This document shows positions 1-12,617 of a DNA stretch of 64,000 bases, piece after piece. The position numbers were made by a program, and so were the translations under genes. This DNA comes from Eumeta japonica (Eukaryota; Arthropoda; Insecta; Lepidoptera; Psychidae). Below the pieces are notes generated by a model. That model saw nothing but the letters and a program-made list of their open reading frames with translations, had not been told where the DNA came from and made no database searches. Location of the stretch: contig BGZK01000700.1 in the NCBI GenBank assembly GCA_005406025.1, positions 246,734-310,733 on the forward strand, read 5' to 3'. Position 1 is the stretch's first letter. Each line of letters opens with the position of its first letter.

Positions 1-310
1 AGCAACATGTGGTACATATTTAGATGGTTATTTTAAAAAGACTTTAAAGTTTCTAAGCAATTTTTTCATTACGCGAATATTTTTGGCAATAATTGCTCCA
101 AAAATAGCGTGAATTGTGCACCTCGCCCTTATTTTTTAAACCAAATATCCATAAAATAAGAAAAAAATTGCGAAGGTAATGCTTAATAAATACTTGCAAC
201 AAAAGTTATTTTTAACATGATCGGATATACTATTTTACCAATAACTTATTGTTGAAAAATTACGTTTCTCCACAAAAGAGCGTAAGTACTGTGAAGTATG
301 CTCTTTTGCT
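1..310. repeat. Dispersed repeat, copy A (truncated by window edge)
   Basis: This AT-rich stretch is visibly homologous, at diverged identity, to 28085-28400. Shared landmarks in the same order are the words tttctaagcaattttt, cattacg, ggatatact, gaaaaa and ctcttt. No open reading frame or terminal repeat is visible, so the class is unknown. The copy may begin upstream of the window. Confidence 0.6.
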
Positions 311-1100
311 TATATATTTTTTCACATCGTTTTTTCAAGTTTTAAAGCTAATGTTTTAATTGTATTCAAACGCACTTAAAACTTAATGCCTAACTATGTA
401 CGTAGGGATAATACATTAATATGTTAATTTTTTTTGCCGATTTTTTCTCGTCTATCCCTTTTCCTTAGTGTGGGATATTATTGGTTAAGCCTTTAAAAAA
501 TATTGTAGAGTTGTAGAGACTATTTTTTTTCGCAACTATCTGTTTGCGAAATATTCAACTTTAAAATGGTAATTTTTGTTAGAGGAGAGTGTTCCTCCCT
601 ACCTAGCTTGAAAAATTTGAAAAAAATTATGGTAATATATCGTAACATATATAACGGATAGTATGTATATAACGATATATATATAGTTATTTAGTAATAG
701 TTGACAAATCTACTTATACGCGATTAAGGTGCATATAAAACGTGCTCTTGGCATTTTCCGTTAACGTTGGTAAACAACTTGACAGATGATCAGTGGCGAT
801 CAAAGAGAATTTGAGCCAAGATAGGTCAGCAACAGCTAAATCTTATATATGGTTCAATTATTGTTTGTTACGTATATAACTTTGTAATAAAAGCTTATCC
901 AAGAAAGGTGTTCTACCGCAAGCCATCTATTACGGACAGCCGCGCTTTTAGCGATAATTTGTAAATACACGAAATCATTGTGATGTGCATATGAATTGCA
1001 TACAAAATTGTGCCTTAGCGTTGGGACTAATCGCAGGTCGAGAACCGCGGCGGTCGTTACGGTACGACCGCGAATCAGTGTATCGAGCGCATGTGGCGCT
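311..1100. other. AT-rich sequence, nothing recognised
   Basis: Apart from a short TA-rich run around 655-690, I see no coding exon, RNA gene or clear repeat. The composition changes sharply to GC-rich after about 1030. Confidence 0.5.
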
Positions 1101-2710
1101 CATGTGTGTGGAGTTGACTCCCGGCAGCGGCCCGCGGCGCACGCCTCGGCGTGGCGCAGCGGGACCGGACGCCAGCTCACCAGGATCGTCACGTCTCCCG
1201 CGAGTGCGAGTACAATCACCGCATACACCTCCGGCACAAGCCGTTGAGGACACGCCCGACGCCCACGGGGGCCAACGCAGGCCGTCCTGCGCGCGTGTGT
1301 GCTGCCGAACACGCGCGCCGTGCGCCGCGCTTCGCGCCGCGCCCCGGCCCGGCCTGCGCATTATTTGCGCATTATTTGTGACTACCCTCTACTTTTGTTT
1401 GAGTCCCGGACGTACATCATCACACCAAAGCCGATGTCGCCGCATTTTAATCTACTAAAATGCAGGCGGCTCGGCACCGCGGCCACCTCGCAAGTGCAGA
1501 ATGCACTGGTACGGCCGCCCCCGGCGCCTACCGGACGCCGAAGTGTCCGACGCGCCGCGCGCCTACCACGCTGCGGACGGCGGGGCGCCTACCCGGACAT
1601 CGTGGGAACAATTATTCTAATTGTGAACCGATGCTTCGGGGGGCCCCTCGTCGATCGGAAAGACGACCCAGACGAGGGCCGGAGCGAGAAGAAGAGGACA
1701 CCGGCTCGCTGACGCATGCGTGGCTGAGCCGTGCCTCCCCCCCCGCCCTCGTCAACCACCACTCCGCAACCCGGTGCCCCCCCCACCCGCCGCCGAGCGC
1801 ATGCGCAATGACGCGCGCGCCCGCGGGTGGCCCGGCGTAGGCACCGGATTGAAGATTGAAGACCGATCGAAGAAAGAAGAAGGAAGAAGAAGATGGGTGA
1901 TCGGAAAACGAAGAAGAGGTGAAGGACGCGGCTCGCTGACACGCGCTGCCCTGGCTGCCGCCGTCCGACGCGTGGATAGCCTGATCAGCGGTCGGCAGGC
2001 GCGCTCGGTTAGATCTACGCCAACGCGGGTCACCGATGCGTGCCGCCTTGATCCGGTCGGCGTCCACCAGCGTCCGACCACCGGCGGTCGGCTGCGTGTG
2101 CGGCCTGTTCCGCGCCTCCTCCCGCCCTCGGACACTACCTCCACAACCCGGTGCCCCCACCCGACGCTGAGCGCATGCGCGGTGACGCGCGCGCGCCGCG
2201 GTGGTCCAGCGTAGGCACCGGATCGACACCACGACAAGGGCTAGAGAGAAAGAAGGTTGAAGGACACGGCTCGCTGACACGTACTGCCCTGGCTGCTGCC
2301 GTCCGACGCGTGGATAGCTTGATCAGCGGTCGGCAGGCGCGCTCGGTCAGATCTACGCCAACGCGGGTCACCGATGCGTGCCGCCTTGATCCGGTCGGCG
2401 TCCACCAGCGTCCGACCACCGGCGGTCGGCTGCGTGTCCAGCTTGAGCTGTGCCTCCCTCCCCTCGTCGAGCACCAACCTACGCCGGAGCCCTCCACCTG
2501 CCGGCGCCTGCGCATGACCGCGCGCCCGCGTGGGTCGGCGACTGGGCTCCGGCAATGTCAATCAATGGATCCAAAACGGACCATTGCCACCTGAGCCGTC
2601 GGGGTCGTGTCCCCGACGAGAAGACGCCCGGGCATGAGGCAAAATATAAGTCCTCCGTCCCGTACCTGCACCCACAGATAAGGGTGTAGAAGCCCACGAG
2701 CGAGCGAGCT
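1101..2710. repeat. GC-rich tandem unit 1 (~1.6 kb)
   Basis: The unit starts at catgtgtgtg and the same word starts the next unit at 2711. The following segments recur in the same order in both units: a block at 1112/2724 (ttgactccc, cctcggcgtggcgcagcggg), one at 1240/2847 (cgcccgacgcccacggggg), one at 1618/3205 (attgtgaaccgatgcttcgg), and the closing cgtccccgacgagaagacgcccggg. Every frame stays open for long stretches only because the DNA is GC-rich; no protein family is recognisable. Composition is strikingly unlike the surrounding AT-rich DNA. Confidence 0.8.
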
Positions 2711-4130
2711 CATGTGTGTGTGGCAGTTGACTCCCGACAGCGGCCCACAGCGCACGCCTCGGCGTGGCGCAGCGGGATCGGACTCCAGCTCACCAGTACC
2801 ATCAAGTCTCCTTTGAATATCATCGCAAACACCTCCGGCACAAGCCGTTGAGGTCGCGCCCGACGCCCACGGGGGCGAACGCAGGCCGTCCTGCGTGCTT
2901 GTGTGTTGCCGAACACGCGCGCCGCGCTTCGCGCGCTGCGCCCCGGACCGGCTTGCGCATCATTTGCGACTACCCTCAATTTATTGAGACCCCGGACATA
3001 CATCATCACATCAAAGCCGATGTCGCCGCATTTTTATTTACTAAAATGCAGGCGACTCGGCACCGCGGCCACCTCGGACGTGCAGAGCGCGCTGGTACGG
3101 CCGCCCCCGGCGCTTACTGGACGCTGAAGTGTCCGACGCGCCACGCGCCTACCATGCTGCAGACGGCGGGGCGCCTGCCCGGGCATCGTGGGAACAATTA
3201 CTTTAATTGTGAACCGATGCTTCGGGGGGCCCCTCGCCGATCGGATAGACCTTCCTGACGAGGGCCAGAAGAAGAAGAATAAGAAGAAGGGGGCAGCGGC
3301 TCGCTGACACGTGCTGCTTCGGCTGCTGCTGCTGGATCGCCGGTGCGTGCTGCCTCGACGCGGTCGGCGTTCATCGGTATCCGACGGGCAGCGGTCGCCT
3401 GCGTGTGTGGATTGAGCTGTGCCCTCCCCGCCCTCGTCAACCTACGCTTCACAGCCCGGTGCCCCCCCCCCTGCCGCTGAGCGCATGCGCGGCTACGCGC
3501 GCGCCCGCGGGTGGCCCGACGTAGGCACCGGATTGACATCGCGACCCAGGATAGGACAGAACGTAGAGGTTGAAGGACGCGGCTCGCTGACACGTACTGC
3601 CCTGGCTGCTGCCGTCGGATGCGTGGATAGCCTGATCAGCGGTCGGCAGGCGCGCTTGGTAAATCTACGCTTAGCGGGTCACCGATGCGTGCCGCCTTGA
3701 TCCGGTCGGCGTCCACCAGCGTCCGACCACCGGCGGTCGGCTGCGTGTGCGGCTTGTTCTGCGCCTCCCTCCCGCCCTCGTCAACTACCTCTCACAACCC
3801 GGTGCCCCCACCTGCCACCGAGCGCATGCGCGATGACGCGCGCGCCCGCGGGTGGTCCGGCGTAGGCACCGGATCGACATCACGACGAGGGACAGAAAGA
3901 AGAGAAGAGGTTGAAGGACGCGGCTCGCTGACACGTACTGCCCTGGCTGCTGCCGTCGGATGCGTGGATAGCCTGATCAGCGGTCGGCAGGCGCGCTCGG
4001 TTAGATCTACGCCTAGCGGGTCGCCGATGCGTGCCGCCTTGATCCGGTCGGCGTCCACCAGCGTCTAACCACCGGCGGTCGGCTGCGTGTGCAGCTTGAG
4101 CTGCGCCTCCCTCCCACCCTCGTCGAGCAC
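1925..4130. repeat. ~340-bp monomers nested inside the GC-rich units
   Basis: The word cggctcgctgacacg recurs near 1929, 2268, 3297, 3581 and 3920, giving spacings of about 340 within each unit (one shortened monomer near 3297). Each monomer continues with ccctggctgc, a gatcagcggtcggcaggcgc block and a ccttgatccggtcggcgtcc block. It ends in a gagcgcatgcgc palindrome followed by cgcgcgcgcccgcgg and gtaggcaccgg. It is therefore a satellite-like higher-order repeat rather than a simple duplication. Confidence 0.75.
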
Positions 4131-4368
4131 CAACCGATCAAGCCGGTTGCCCCCCCTCCACCTGCCAGCTGCGCATGCGCGATGACCGCGCGCGCCCGCG
4201 GGCGGTGCGGCGACGGCACTGGCATGATTCCAGAACAATAGTTCTAACCATTGCCACCTGATCCGTCGGAGTCGTATCCCCGACGAGAAGACGCCCGGGC
4301 ATGAGGCAACGCCTCCGTCCCGTACCTACACCCACAGACAAGGGTGTGGGAGCCCACGAACGAACGCT
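2711..4368. repeat. GC-rich tandem unit 2 (~1.66 kb)
   Basis: Second copy of the unit at 1101-2710, clearly diverged by substitutions and small indels but collinear. It ends at 4369, where a third catgtgtg begins and then loses similarity after a few bases. This suggests the array once continued or that the boundary is the duplication junction. Confidence 0.8.
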
Positions 4369-4405
4369 CATGTGTGAAAAATGGAAAGTGCATGGCCATG
4401 CCCAC

Positions 4406-4650
4406 TCAATTAAAATATATGCAGCTCATATATATGTGCAAGCGGATGTGCCATCTATAAAGCGTAGCGGAATTGGCGCATTCGTCGCAGTTGTACTCTG
4501 ACTGCCACATATGAAGCTCGTGTTGTAATAAAGAAGTCTGATTGTAGAAACGCTGTCCATAATTTTGCCCACACACCGCAAAAATCAATTCTCCGGGGCG
4601 ACTGTACAAAAAATCCGAGATGAGGGCTTACGCAGCAGTATCTGAGATCG
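4406..4650 (-). pseudogene. C2H2 zinc-finger-like gene fragment
   Basis: Read on the minus strand, a 67-residue frame contains a finger-like stretch (VCGQNYGQRFYNQTSLLQHE) followed by a shortened CxxC...HxxxH unit (YNCDECA...RWHIRLH). The second finger has about 9 rather than 12 residues between the second Cys and the first His, and the first lacks its second Cys. No flanking splice-compatible exon was found. It sits directly beside the GC-rich array. It could be a decayed exon or a chance similarity. Confidence 0.3.
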
Positions 4651-5671
4651 CGGTTACATCATCATTGAGCTTTCTTTGAGCATATTAGACATCCAAGTAT
4701 TAGACAACCAAACCAACAACTTGATAACCAAAATCACAATTTAAAGTCGTTGTTATCATTCTGCTGTCATTTTCGTATAAAACTAATTGTAATATTATAA
4801 TAACTCTATGGAAACTGTAATTGCAAATATTTGCTTCAAGACAGTATTTATAATGTATTATTGGACGTTAAATCCATGCGCCTTTTAAATATATTTCAAA
4901 ATGATGTCGTAAAAGGTTGCGTAACGTTTTAAATCTATGAACAGTTCTTCAATAAAGTTTTCAAATCAGTTTTGCTATAAAAATTATCGACAAGTCGATA
5001 AGTCGTTGTTCCTATGTATTGCGTAAATAAGTATCTAAGCGTTTTAATCATGAAAATAATCGTTCAGGTAGTTACAGGAATGACGACAATCAACTTTGTC
5101 AGTTTCGGTACTTAGAGAAAAATTATTAATTACTCTCATATAAATGTTTTAATTATTATATACATTTTAATTATGTGATTCAGACGATTTTCGTATGCAT
5201 TTAACTCGCTTCTCAAACACCCTAAATCAAAATTTGAGCACTATAATTTTCAAAATCATTAAGCAGAGAATTACGGAAAATGATATTAAATCTACTGATA
5301 TGTTCATACAATAGTAATTCAAAAACCCTTAAATGTTTTAAATTTTTTAGCTGTCTCGGAATTTGCTAAGAACATTGTTGAACTTTGATGTCGTCCACAT
5401 TTCTTTTTTTTTGACGCTGGCTACAAGTGTTCATAGTATTACTATGAATAGTGAAAATGTTGTTACAAAATTTTCTAAAAATATTTCAATCTCTTCAATT
5501 TTCTGCACGCAATAGCTACGTAAGAAGTTTTTTTTATGTAATGTTTCCTAATGAATATCTTGAGTAAAACATAATATATTGATTAAATTTTGAAGAATGT
5601 AACCAATTCTGTTTTTGAATGTCTAATTTATATAGTGTTTAAACTTATATCGATGCGAGCAAAAAGTATTA
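4651..5671. other. AT-rich spacer, nothing recognised
   Basis: No exon, repeat or RNA could be supported here. Confidence 0.5.
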
Positions 5672-6880
5672 GAGCAGAGCATAGTGGCGCATTCGTTTGC
5701 AAAATTGTTTTAATTCGTAATTTTTTTTTTTAAATGTCCGGAAGGTCCTTCTGATTATAAAAGTGTAAGATGACACTTGATATCTTTTGACGTTATTTTT
5801 AAACAACAAAACTGTATAGCCTAAAAAATGCATTTTGCAATCAATTATTTTTATATTCTTTACGATATTTTGAAAAAGTCCTCATACCCATTATCGTATC
5901 TCTAACACAATAATTGTTATGAATTTTTAAAATTGAAAATCGCTGAAAACCGAATTTTCTTGGTTTGATTAATGTAGTTTAAAAATCAAAATGCTATAAT
6001 TTTTATTTTTTATCAAATTTCCACTATGTTAAAAAATAGCCTAAATAGATTTAAAAATTTTGTTTATTTCTATGTTTTATTTATATTATAACAATATGCT
6101 TCCTACGCGCATGTACTTTCGAGAGAGAGTATTTCTATCTCATTCTTATCTCAATGTATAAGAAGCGTAAGAGAAAGGTAGACGATGTTTTTGAAAAATT
6201 TTTGTGGTTTTTCAGCGGTGATAAGATAAAAAATATAATATTACTGCTTCTCATATAAATTAATTAATTATTTTCATTCATAGTTTTACATAATTAGATT
6301 TTTATTGTTTTTTTGAAAACTGTTTTCGTCATTGAAGTTTACTGAAACATTTATTTCTTATCTATTGGAAAATCTTTGTTAGATACTGTCTGTGAAATAA
6401 ACTCTTCTGACCTTTATTGCATATTGGAAGCATATTGTTATAATATAAATAAAACATAGAAATAAACAAAATTTTTTAAATCCATTTAGGCTATTTTGTT
6501 TAACATAGTGGAAATTCTTGATAAAAAATTAAAAATTATAGCATTTTGATTTTTAAACTATATTAATCAAATCAAGAAAATTCGGATTTTCAGCGATTTT
6601 CAATTTTAAAAAATTCATAACAATTATTGTGTTAGAGATACGATAATGGGTATGAGGACTTTTTTTGTTCAAAATATTGTAAAGAATATAAAAAAAAATA
6701 ATTGATTGCAAAAAATGCATTTTTTCTAGGCTATACAGTTTTTTGTTGTTTAAACAATAACGTCAAAAGATATCAAGTGTCATCTTACACTTTTATAATC
6801 AGAAGGACCTTCCGGACATTTAAAAAAAAAAATTACGAATTAAAACAATTTTGCAAACGAATGCGCCACTATGCCCTGCA
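5672..6880. repeat. Long inverted repeat / foldback element (1.2 kb)
   Basis: The left arm, about 5672-6110, is the near-exact reverse complement of the right arm, about 6425-6880, around a ~310-bp spacer. The outer ends are cagagcatagtggcgc on the left and gcgccactatgccctg on the right. Further paired words are gtccggaaggtccttctgat / atcagaaggaccttccggac and acaatatgcttcc / ggaagcatattgt. The arms run about 430-450 bp with few mismatches. There is no convincing target-site duplication and no coding capacity. A single transcript through it would fold into a long duplex. Confidence 0.9.
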
Positions 6881-7481
6881 CTATATGTCTATTCAAACAC
6901 AAATCTAGGCACTTTTCTGACTTGTCGTGTTTTTTAACAGCATTTGTCAAGTTATATATATATATAACTCAATGTACCCGTGATTATTCCAAATCGATTT
7001 CGTAGTTGCGAATAAAACACAAAGCTGCATAAGAAAACTGTTTAAATGCGTTTGCTTTGCTGTTTAATTTTAGTAAATAAACATTTTCGTTAAAATTTCT
7101 CAACTGTAACTGAACATTTTCACTGATTGCAAACAATAGAATACGAAAGTTGATGTAAAATTAATGAAGTTTTGATTGTTGCTTAAAAACGATGAACAAC
7201 TTTTGCGTGGTAACATCTAGTCTGATAAGCGAGTGATGGCACAAGTCCATAGCGGAAAAAAAAACTTTTAGATTGTCAACCCTGAATACTAGTGTGAAAA
7301 ATGATCCTTAAACTTGATCATTTTTTTAATCCAATTTTATCATACCTACTTTTAAAACATATTATAAAATAATAATGAATTGAAGATTAAGATGTCTCTA
7401 TGACTCAGAAGGTAAGTCGTAAGAAGTCGTAAGGTTAAAAACTGATATCAGGGCTTGTTGTGTCGGTGTACTATTTAGGAT

Positions 7482-7646
7482 GGTAAGGCCCAAAGTCGTA
7501 TATACATCTAAATTCCATTACTTCGCTAAAATGTCTGGTAACCAGAGCCTTACGAGATTTATCATATTAATCTCGTAAGGTCTACGATTCCATACACAGC
7601 AATAAAATAACTGAGTTTAAACTTATGTAAGAATTTGGGCCTTACC
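7482..7646. repeat. Small foldback with nested hairpin
   Basis: The outer arms ggtaaggcccaaa (7482-7494) and tttgggccttacc (7634-7646) are perfect inverted repeats. Inside lies a second perfect pair, ccttacgagatt (7548-7559) and aatctcgtaagg (7569-7580). It lies just outside the C-terminal end of the transposase relic at 7723-9550 and could be an end of that transposon or an independent MITE. The stretch 6890-7480 beside it shows nothing recognisable. Confidence 0.65.
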
Positions 7647-7722
7647 AGAGTTAAAAGGAAAAGAAGCATAGAAAAACTAAAATACATGAAATGTATTCAA
7701 AGATATTTATACATTCTGAAAC

Positions 7723-9550
7723 TTAATTAGAATCTGACTCAAGAATATCGACACCTTTAAATGATTCATCACTGTCACTTTTATCGTCACAAACATTAAT
7801 GAGGAATGGTTCAAGTTCCTCTTCTGTTATTATGTCTTTTTGCTTTGTATGCACTTTTGATATTAATTAAATTATCAGTGCATTTTTTTCAGTCGACAGC
7901 TGTCACCGTGACAAAACATTCTCTTATCAAATTTTGTGTTTTAGCAGACCTAAGTTTTTAGTTGTCACTCTCCTTTTCACTAAGCTCCATATTAATTATA
8001 TAACATTGAGGTCACAATGATATGGTGGTAATTTAAGGATTTCATGTCGATATTGTTTTAAACGTATTTCAACTTCATATATGGACGTGGGTTTTTTTTC
8101 TTTAACAAGACACAAAAGCTCAATTTTTGTGAAATTTTCTTAACAAAGAATGCCATTTTCAGTGAGCTGCTTTTGAATATCAGCTCTTAAATAGTTCATT
8201 GTAGGGGGTTTGTTGATTCTTGTAATGTGATAACTCACATTATCCATTACAATTATAGAATGTTCAGTCAAATTAGGTACTAATTTTTTTCTAACCATTT
8301 CATGACGTTGTTACGGTTCATGCCATCGTGATAATAGGCCATTTTAGATTTTGTGCTGAACACCAATAATGCATTCGCTACAAAAAACCTTTTCAGATCC
8401 AGCATGGACTATGATGTATCTTTTACTTATAAAGTAAAAATAATTAAACAACAATTAATTAATTTGTAAAACGACAAAAATTCATAATATCAGTAACAAA
8501 AAAAAATTAGTTTTTTTTTTATTTTGTTTTATTCCTTTAGATATTTAGTCCATTATTTCACTTGTACTTGGTCCTTGCCATGGTTTTTTAGTTAGTAATT
8601 TTGGAGAACTTATGTTTCATCCAGGTAAATTATTGTTTTTCCTTCTTGCCGCTTCTGATTAATAGTTTTGAGGTAGTTGTGTTTCCAAACAGATATAACA
8701 AAATTTTCGATTAGAACTGACCTTTTTTTATGTCTTAAACTCTTATAGTTTTTTAGCCTACCAAATTTAAATAACCAAAATCTATTTTTAACAATATTTG
8801 CCTCAGTTTCTCGGTATTTTGTGAATCCAATAGATTCTCGCAGTATTCTACTAATAAAGTCTTTATTGTTGAAACTTGTTTTCTAACGCAATAAAATTAA
8901 TTTATTTTATTACGAACTGCTGATATTTCAAAATCATTCAAGTTTCAAACACTGGGTTGGCGAGGGCGTTTCTTTCCTGGCGTTTCCTGGCGTGTTCCAT
9001 TTATCTTGATTCAAAGAACTTTCCTTTTTTCATCTTCTTCATTGTTTTGGTACTTATTTCTGCAATAATAATAATAATTAAGTTTGGCGGCAAAGTGCCA
9101 ATAAAAAATTATACAAATAAATCTAACGGAAAACTGTTGTACTTATTGGTGTACACAGATTGAACAAATAACTTGCTTCAGAGATAATCAGTTCTTTATT
9201 CTCTACACTCTCGAATTTCTTGACTAAATCTTCGATCTTATGTTTAACATCTTCGTCATTCGACAGACCTTTGAACAAGGTAGAATTTAATAAGTACTTG
9301 TTTTGGGATATATTTTATGTGCTTACTAAAACAAAATTTGTTCAGATAAATACAAAAAATAACTCTTTTCCTTTGAATGTATGTTAAGTACCAAAATGTT
9401 TTGGTTGTACTTACTTGCAGCTAAAATAATGTCGTCAAAAAGACGTAGTTTTTCCTCTATTCGTCGATTTGTTTCAGTTTTTCTCTGTTCGTCCTTATTT
9501 ATCATAGTAAATGGCAAATTTAGAACGCTACTTTTAACGGGTTTTGACAT
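7723..9550 (-). pseudogene. Decayed DDE transposase (Tc1/IS630-like superfamily)
   Basis: Read on the minus strand, the relic starts near 9550 with MSKPVKSSVLNLPF. It then shows a first-aspartate motif IIYLDET (near 8630), a second block with YYHDGMN, VMKWLEKKLVPNL and IVMDNVSYH (near 8230-8340), and ends at 7723 with an acidic tail ESDSN plus stop. Stops and frameshifts separate the pieces and the glutamate region is not intact. These motifs are those of DDE_3-type transposases; the same family left a second relic at 16226-17863. There is no intact product. Confidence 0.7.
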
Positions 9551-9799
9551 TTTTACGAACAAAAACACCTAGAAAAATCATACAACGGCAAAAATAAAAG
9601 ACAATGAAATTTAGTTTGACAGTTAACAGTCACATGAATTTAAAATAATTCTCGTCCCACGACTCGCTTGTTAGACTTTAATTATCATCAGTAGTTATTT
9701 GAAGCAAAGAAAAACGTCAGGAGCATTTTGTTCCTACTTTATTCGGGAAATATGAAAAAAGTGTAACAACGTATATAGTTTTTCATTTGTAGTGCATTT

Positions 9800-10010
9800 T
9801 TTTAAAGCGGGAATGGGCAACCTTTGACATGTTGTGGGCCAAACTTTAGTTTGTAAATACGTTCACGGGCCGCGTTCAAAAGTAAGTGCATTTCAAAGTA
9901 GTGTTTGTAATTTTTAGCGATAGATACCAGATACAAAATTTTTCTAAATGTCTCGCGGGCCGGATCAAATCTTACAGCGGGCCGGGTGTTGCCCACATAC
10001 ACTTTAAAGT
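9800..10010. mobile_element. hAT-like non-autonomous remnant
   Basis: The ends resemble each other inverted: aatgggcaacctttgaca on the left and gccgggtgttgcccaca on the right. Internal words are gggccaaac, cacgggccgc and gcgggccggatc. Repeated gggcc words and 'gggcaac...gttgccc' ends are typical of many hAT MITEs (established knowledge). The exact borders and target duplication are not resolved. Confidence 0.5.
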
Positions 10011-10129
10011 AACGGTTACGGCCACAAACTATACTATATATATATAATATAGCTTAAATTGTATTATGATGTTAGCATTTGTCTCGGTTTCGTCAAAATC
10101 AGAATTATGACCGGTAGTCAAATATAATA

Positions 10130-10380
10130 AATCACAAGAAAGACGAGGAATAGAATTAAGAGTCGAGGACTAAGAGAATCAATGTTGGGAAAGGAAACAA
10201 GGTCGTGATCGAGCATGGTATTGTGACCGGATCGAAATTAACAGTATCGAAATCGAATTGAGAGCGGTATCGTGATGAAAAGTGGGACAAGAATTGAGAT
10301 CCACTTAGATCGAGACCGGATTTAATCCAGTAATATCGAGAGCAGAGCCGCGGACAAAAGCTAGTATATATATATGTAAA
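10130..10380 (-). repeat. Degenerate ~15-20-bp quasi-repeats plus LINE-type tail
   Basis: Irregular repeats of words such as gaccggatcg, atcgaaat and gagcggtatcgtgat are followed by gccgcggacaaaagctagt. The latter is the reverse complement of the actagcttttgcccgtggc motif seen at 30944. Similar blocks occur at 21690-21870, 31020-31180, 32790-32990 and 50620-50790. This looks like the 3' part of a dispersed retroelement. Confidence 0.5.
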
Positions 10381-10384
10381 GGTA

Positions 10385-12617
10385 AATATAAACTGATATG
10401 TAACTAACACTGATAAGTGTAGCTTTTTGGCGCCACTTCATAAGTTATTCGCAAATGAATATATGAATCGAGTTCATAAAGTAATATAAATATTCTAAAT
10501 ACCCTATATCACTAAAATCTCGAAACAAGAATATTTTAGACATCTGCACAAATAAAACTGTAGTAAATTAAATCTGGAAATCTTAAAAATTGATTTATAA
10601 AAAGTGCTAATGTTACATTTGTGATTATAATTCAAGTCTCTTATTGTATGTAGCATAGACAAATATATTCATTAAACTGGACAGAAAATGGTGAAGAAAC
10701 GCTAATTTACTTTTTAACCAAAACGAAATCCCTAACTTTAATATATTTTAAAAACAAGTAAAAAAATTGAAATAATTGAGATGGGTCATAAACGTTCCCC
10801 ACATAAAAACTTTTGTCGTCATCTTATATCAGCGTCATGTGGAAAAGCAGTTTTTACTGTAAACGCAATGAAAACATGATGATTAAACTGTTTTATTACT
10901 TCCCAAATTACACAATAGAATATCCATAACAGCTAATAAGGGTGCACTACATACAAAATCTGAAATAACCGTTTACTTCTAACAAAGTTTAATATCACAG
11001 GCAAACGTATGAAGTTTAATAAAATTATATACAATCTTAAGAAAAAATATTAATCAGAAAACGCTGCAGATAAATGATTGAGGATGAAAGCGAAATTACT
11101 TTAATTTGATTTCTGTTGTGTTTTAATCGTTTGTAATTAGTAAATTAAAGATTTTGTATCAATAAAGCTTAATAAATGTAACAATATATGTTAATTTTCT
11201 CAGTACTTGTTCGAAGTCTATTAAGAATGTATGAAATCTGTACTTTTTCACAAATAGTTAATCTAATATTTTGAATTAAGCATTTTATTGTTTTCTTCTA
11301 TTTGTTTTTTTAATTAGTGAATTGTTTCATTTTACTCTGACGGATCTGGTAGTACTGTGTTAATGACAAAATCTACTACAAATGTTTTTGCTTTTGGAAT
11401 TTTGTTAATTACTTTTACTTTTGTTGATTATTGTTATTGTTATTATTACCCTTATTTTTATTGTTATTCTTCCTTTTGAGACGTTGAAGTCATAATTAAA
11501 TTAGTTACGGAAAGTTGTAAAACACAAGTTTTCATTTGATGATATGTGTTTATATAAATGATTTTATATTTATTCATGATTTAATATTTAATATATAAAT
11601 GATCTTATATTTATACCTAATCGAGTTTGCACAGGGTAAACTAAATCATGAAAATAAAAAGACTTTGATAAAGAGGTTAAATGAATAATAAAACATTTTC
11701 TGATAAATTTAGAAAAATGAATAATATCTGTATGTGTATTAATAACCAATAAATTATGTTAATAATTATTTATCGTATTTTAATAGATAGATACTCTCAA
11801 AATTGTTTTCTGTTTACACTGTTAATTATCATTTATCATTATGATACAAGCATAAGCATTAATCATTATGCTTGTAACCAACTTTAAAGTCTAAGTTATA
11901 TGTTTGCAAAAAAATATTAGTATCGTTAATAATATCTGAATTTCATTTTATAAAGTATGAAAAATTTTAGTTGAAAGTATTTTTGTTTTATTCACGCCAT
12001 TGTGATAGTAATTATTTCTGTGGATCTAGGTTTGTCATAATTTTAAAAAGACCGCCTTAAACGCAACGTGGTGCATGCGCAATGCAACATTTTAAAAATG
12101 TATGTTCACGTAATTAAAAATTGTAATTTAAACAATGAAAAGGCAATTAAATGTTTGGAAAAACGTAATTTATTGAAGAACAAACATCAATAGTTATTTA
12201 TGGACGAATAACGAGAGAAAATATTAATAATTTTGATTGAGGGGACTAACCAAACAATATGCTTTTATTATTTTTTTTAAATAAACAACTTAGGAACGAA
12301 CAATTACTTATAGCGAACAATCAATTACAAACCATGAACTAATGATATGCAATAATGAAACTTTGAAAAATAAAAAAATTAAAACAATTTTCCGTGGGGG
12401 ATATGTTTGATGACTTGAAATTGTGAATTCAATTGACTGGATTGAAGTGTGCATAGAGAATTATGCATAGAGTGAGTGAGGTTGAATATGATTGAAGAAG
12501 CGACTTGTTGCCGTACTTGATTAGCGTTTTGTTTGCGTTTGTTTTGATGATGGAGTTGTGTTATTGTGGATTTATTGTATATTGAGTTGAAAACGTATCA
12601 AAACCTTTCTTTTCACC
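10385..12617. other. Upstream region of the row-like gene
   Basis: AT-rich DNA with no recognised exon. The promoter and any 5' untranslated exons of the gene starting at 12618 should lie here or further upstream, but I cannot place a transcription start from sequence alone. Confidence 0.4.

Noticed and set aside
975..2561. Many long overlapping open frames on both strands of the GC-rich block
   Set aside because: They are open in nearly all frames because the DNA is GC-rich, contain no family motif and repeat with the tandem units.
2764..4371. Further long frames in the second GC-rich unit
   Set aside because: Same reason; they duplicate the first unit's frames with shifts.
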